From: an uncultured Verrucomicrobiota bacterium
GTDB lineage: Bacteria > Verrucomicrobiota > Kiritimatiellia > RFP12 > UBA1067
Direction of reading: 5' to 3'
NCBI GenBank assembly: GCA_945483525.1
Contig: CALYRV010000012.1
Span: 1 to 26,145, forward strand
Length of the DNA: 26,145 bases
The position numbers were made by a program, and so were the translations under genes. The notes under the pieces are model-generated. The model did no database searches. It saw only the letters and a program-made list of their open reading frames with translations, and was not told where the DNA came from. Shown in pieces: positions 23,740-26,145 of this stretch (its first letter is position 1; each line of letters starts with the position of its first letter).

Positions 23740-23767
23740 AAAACCGCGGCACTTCTGCCGCGGTTTT
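23739..23767 (-). terminator. Rho-independent terminator of secY
   Basis: Perfect 12-bp arms AAAACCGCGGCA/TGCCGCGGTTTT with a GAAG loop are followed by TTTTT on the minus strand, 25 nt after the secY stop. The U-tract runs straight into the extended -10 box of the next gene. Confidence 0.9.
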
Positions 23768-23792
23768 CGATTACTCAGACACACTCCGAGAC

Positions 23793-25190
23793 TTACATAC
23801 CGCCACGACCGCGAAGCGTACCATGCGAGAGGAAACCATCATACTTGCGCACGAGAAGATGACTCTCCATCACACGCAACGTGTCAAGCGCAACACCCAC
23901 AATAATGAGCAATGACGTTCCGCCAAAGAACGAGGCAATCGCAAACGGTACGTGTATCCAGTTCATCAGAATCATCGGCACCAGCGCAACAATCAACAAA
24001 CCCGTGCCGCCAATAAGCGTAAGCTTGGTCATCACGTCATCAAGATACTCGGCAGTAGCACGACCAGGACGGATACCGGGCAGATAAGACTGATCTTTCT
24101 TGAGATTCTCGGAAATGTCGATCGCATTGAACTGCGTTGCAACCCAGAAGAAAGCGAAAAACATGATGAGCACCGCATAGACGACCATATGAAGCGCCGT
24201 CGGCTCCGACAGCTGCTGCGCGAAATAATGAAGCTTGCCCGAAAAGCCGACCGAAGTCGCGTCGGTCGCCTTCATGATCAGCGCACACGGAATCTGAATG
24301 AGCGGCTGCGCGAAGATGATCGGCATAACGCCCGTGTAGTTCACACGGAGGGGCATAAAGGTCTGAGCCATGCCATAGGAGTTTCCACCGACCGCACTGC
24401 GACGGGTCGAATGAATCGTGACCTTGCGGACTCCCTGAACGAGCATGACAGTACCCATAACGACGAGCAGGAAGAAAAGTACCAGAATCGGGAATTCAGC
24501 GATCGGAGCCGAAGCCTTGACGCCGCCAAGGCCGAAATAACGCTCCCACGCCGAGATCAACGCCTGCGGCAAGCGCGAGGTAATGTTAATCATGATGATA
24601 AGCGAGGCGCCGTTGCCGATGCCAAAAGTCGTGATCTGATCCGCGAGCCACATCACGAAAAGCGAAGCCGTCGTCATTCCGATCACCGTCATCAGATGGA
24701 AGCCGAGACCAGGATTAACGACAATCTCAACCCCAGCGAAAGCCTGACCGAGCGCACCCGGATGGGAAAGCATCGTAGCAATGCCCCAAGACTGGACGAC
24801 ACAGAGGACAATCGTGAGATAACGGGTAATCTGCGCAAGCTGCTGGCGACCAGTCTCGCCCTCCTTCTTGAGCTTCTCAAGCGAAGGAATGACAGACCCG
24901 AGAAGCTGAATCACGATCTGCGCCGAGATGTACGGCCAGATCGAGAGAAAGCCGATGGCGCACTGACCAAGCGCACCACCCGTGAACACGTCGAAAAGAT
25001 CAAGCATACCGCCAGTAGCGGAGTTTGCACGAGCGGCATCAATCACGCTCTTCAATGCATTAAAATCAACACCTGGAGTCGGGATCTGAGAAACGAGACG
25101 GCATACGAAGACAATCCCGAGGGTAATTAGAATTTTCTTACGAAGCTCCGGAATGTGGAACGCGTTTGAAAAGCCTTTCATCATCGCCAT
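23793..25190 (-). CDS. secY: Protein translocase channel subunit SecY
   Basis: SecY (465 residues, ten helices) forms the membrane pore of the Sec translocon with SecE and SecG. Family marks are LRKKILITLGIVFVCRLVSQ, the plug region IPTPGVDF, FLSIWPYISAQIVIQLL, SLEKLKKEGETGRQQLAQITRY, the cytoplasmic RKVTIHSTRRS region and NYTGVMPIIFAQ. The AEYLDDVMTKLTLIGG segment is near the C terminus. The start is the ATG at 25190 with AAGGAC upstream. The gene has its own promoter and terminator and is not next to ribosomal-protein genes, whereas secY normally sits in the spc operon after rplO. Confidence 0.97.
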   Translation of the reverse strand: MAMMKGFSNAFHIPELRKKILITLGIVFVCRLVSQIPTPGVDFNALKSVIDAARANSATGGMLDLFDVFTGGALGQCAIGFLSIWPYISAQIVIQLLGSVIPSLEKLKKEGETGRQQLAQITRYLTIVLCVVQSWGIATMLSHPGALGQAFAGVEIVVNPGLGFHLMTVIGMTTASLFVMWLADQITTFGIGNGASLIIMINITSRLPQALISAWERYFGLGGVKASAPIAEFPILVLFFLLVVMGTVMLVQGVRKVTIHSTRRSAVGGNSYGMAQTFMPLRVNYTGVMPIIFAQPLIQIPCALIMKATDATSVGFSGKLHYFAQQLSEPTALHMVVYAVLIMFFAFFWVATQFNAIDISENLKKDQSYLPGIRPGRATAEYLDDVMTKLTLIGGTGLLIVALVPMILMNWIHVPFAIASFFGGTSLLIIVGVALDTLRVMESHLLVRKYDGFLSHGTLRGRGGM

Positions 25191-25228
25191 AATCTAAACC
25201 TAGTCCTTTCTTGGAAAATATTTCACAT

Positions 25229-25258
25229 ATTATATCAAAAACACCCAACGTCTATCAA
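25229..25258 (-). promoter_or_regulatory. Promoter of secY
   Basis: -35 TTGATA (25253-25258), an 18-base spacer ending in TTTTTGA and the box TATAAT (25229-25234). Transcription from about 25222 gives a 32-nt leader. The -35 overlaps the smpB stop codon. Confidence 0.8.
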
Positions 25259-25704
25259 CCCCGCTCAAGATCTCTTTTCAGAGCCTTCTGCTTCAAGGTA
25301 TCGCGCTTGTCATGCAACGCCTTGCCGCGACAAACACCGAGATCCACCTTAATACGCCCGCGCTTCAGAAAAAGCCTCAACGGCACGAGCGTGAGGCCCT
25401 TCGCCTCGGACTTCATCCTGAGCTCGAAGACTTCCTTCGCATGAACCAGCAGTTTCCGCTGGCTACGAGGCTCGTGATTGAAGCGGTTGCCGAACTTATA
25501 GGCGGCGATGTCGCAGCCCATCAGCCACAACTCCCCTCCAAGCACCGCGCCATAAGCCCCAGAAAGAGACACCTCGCCGTGACGGACCGATTTAACCTCG
25601 GTTCCAGTCAACACAATACCGCACTCGATTGTCTCGAGTACGGTATAGTCATGTCTTGCCTTGCGGTTTTCGCAGAAGACCGGATTGAACTTCTTGTCAG
25701 GCAC
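25255..25704 (-). CDS. smpB: SsrA-binding protein SmpB
   Basis: SmpB (149 residues) binds tmRNA and brings it to stalled ribosomes for trans-translation. The OB-fold core shows NRKARHDYTVLETIECGIVL, TGTEVKSVRHGEVSLSGAY and KLLVHAKEVFELRMKS. LTLVPLRLFLKRGRIKVDLG is followed by the basic tail GKALHDKRDTLKQKALKRD. The start is a GTG at 25704, immediately after the TAA of rpoZ with no intervening base, so it is probably translated by re-initiation. The tmRNA gene itself is not seen in the window. Confidence 0.96.
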   Translation of the reverse strand: MPDKKFNPVFCENRKARHDYTVLETIECGIVLTGTEVKSVRHGEVSLSGAYGAVLGGELWLMGCDIAAYKFGNRFNHEPRSQRKLLVHAKEVFELRMKSEAKGLTLVPLRLFLKRGRIKVDLGVCRGKALHDKRDTLKQKALKRDLERG

Positions 25705-26022
25705 TTAATCGGCAAACAGGCTGTTCACGTTGATGTGCTTCTGATTCCACTTCGTCTTGGCATTCTCCGCCTTGGCGATAGCGTCGAAATCGATTTCCGC
25801 GATCAGCTTGCCTTCGGCAACTTCAGCCAGCGCAATGTCACACTTGTCAACATCGAGGGCAGAGCGGTGCTTCTTCCGGTCGTCATCGGTGAGCAACGTC
25901 GACGGATTCACCAACGGCTTCGCACCGTTAATGAGCTCACGCTCACGTTTGGAAATGAGATTCACCAATACCGGGGTTGAAGGAATCTTCTCGTGGGCTT
26001 TCTTCAGAAGTTCGCTGTTCAT
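25705..26022 (-). CDS. rpoZ: RNA polymerase omega subunit (RpoZ family)
   Basis: This 105-residue protein has the omega pattern. An N-terminal helix region contains STPVLVNLISKRERELINGAK-type sequence, equivalent to the family's xLVxxAxxRAxQL-x-G-x-x-P-L-V. It is followed by KPLV, an acidic linker and the DIALAEVAEGKL helix, equivalent to the ALREIAEGKI of other omegas. Omega helps fold and stabilise the beta' subunit. The tail after residue 78 is longer than usual. The start at 26022 has a clear GGAG 8 nt upstream. It forms a two-gene unit with smpB. Divergence is notable, so the call is good but not certain. Confidence 0.8.
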   Translation of the reverse strand: MNSELLKKAHEKIPSTPVLVNLISKRERELINGAKPLVNPSTLLTDDDRKKHRSALDVDKCDIALAEVAEGKLIAEIDFDAIAKAENAKTKWNQKHINVNSLFAD

Positions 26023-26046
26023 CTTTTATCTCCAAAATGAGTGAGT

Positions 26047-26075
26047 ATTATACCAAATCCGAAAGCTTGACGCAA
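26047..26075 (-). promoter_or_regulatory. Promoter of rpoZ-smpB
   Basis: -35 TTGCGT (26070-26075), a 17-base spacer and the extended box TGGTATAAT (26047-26055). The start near 26040 gives an 18-nt leader with GGAG. Upstream of this (26076-26145) I see short open frames on the minus strand that may be the end of another gene, but I cannot identify it. Confidence 0.75.
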
Positions 26076-26145
26076 GTGGCCGAACTACAGCACCCTTATC
26101 CCACTTTTTTGAATTGATGCACGCAAGGCTTTCGAGCCGGGGGCG

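Noticed and set aside
23506..26093. Similar TGTAGTTC-containing 20-mers in the UDG-like gene and upstream of rpoZ as a dispersed repeat
   Set aside because: Only about 16 of 20 bases match and there is no palindrome or boundary, so chance is a sufficient explanation.
26076..26145. C-terminal end of an upstream gene at the right edge (one frame gives APGSKALRASIQKSGIRVL then stop; another ends in KKVG)
   Set aside because: At least two frames stop plausibly here and neither ending is recognisable, so no CDS is called.
1..26145. CRISPR arrays, insertion sequences, phage genes or attachment sites
   Set aside because: No spaced direct repeats of 23-40 bases, transposase, integrase or phage motifs were found; the content is housekeeping throughout.

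Overview
All recognisable genes in this window lie on the minus strand, so transcription runs from high to low coordinates. The content points to a Gram-negative, LPS-making bacterium with moderately high GC and very compact spacing. It has an Lpt system, KdsA, an HprK/HPr/EI regulatory phosphotransferase, a eukaryotic-type IleRS and short heptameric repeats. My best guess is a member of the PVC group (Verrucomicrobiota/Kiritimatiellota-like, possibly gut-derived). That placement is an inference from gene content, not from a marker tree.

Six transcription units can be proposed, each headed by an almost identical extended -10 box (TGN-TATAAT). In transcription order: (1) rpoZ-smpB. (2) secY alone, ending in a strong hairpin terminator. 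(3) A degenerate uracil-DNA-glycosylase-like gene, pyrK, pyrD, an lptF/G permease and lgt. (4) smc, ileS, a PutP-type Na+/proline symporter, then an intercistronic glycine riboswitch and an AGCS-type Na+/alanine-glycine symporter. (5) kdsA, an LptC/LptA-like periplasmic protein, lptB, hpf, hprK, ptsH, ptsI and a KAS III-like gene. (6) argG, grpE, dnaJ, a tRNA-Leu(UAG) only 2 nt behind dnaJ, then the start of an EamA-type permease running off the left edge. There is no stretch over 300 bases without a gene. The largest gaps (about 120 bases) hold promoters or the riboswitch.

The genes divide into envelope biogenesis (KDO synthesis, LPS transport, lipoprotein acylation, Sec translocon), carbon-signal regulation (HprK-HPr-EI plus ribosome hibernation factor), pyrimidine and arginine synthesis, amino-acid uptake, chaperones and core information processing.

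The unusual items are these. (a) The SMC protein has intact heads but no hinge domain and shortened arms. (b) The KAS III-like gene carries three separate repeat-derived in-frame segments: two heptamer arrays and one palindromic 30-mer that recurs in the same reading frame in grpE. (c) Three promoters sit so close to their start codons that kdsA, smc and the UDG-like gene should be leaderless. (d) HprK has Tyr where the family has its active-site His. (e) One protein appears to combine LptC-like and LptA-like segments. (f) A glycine riboswitch lies inside an operon. (g) A terminator U-tract doubles as the upstream part of the next promoter.
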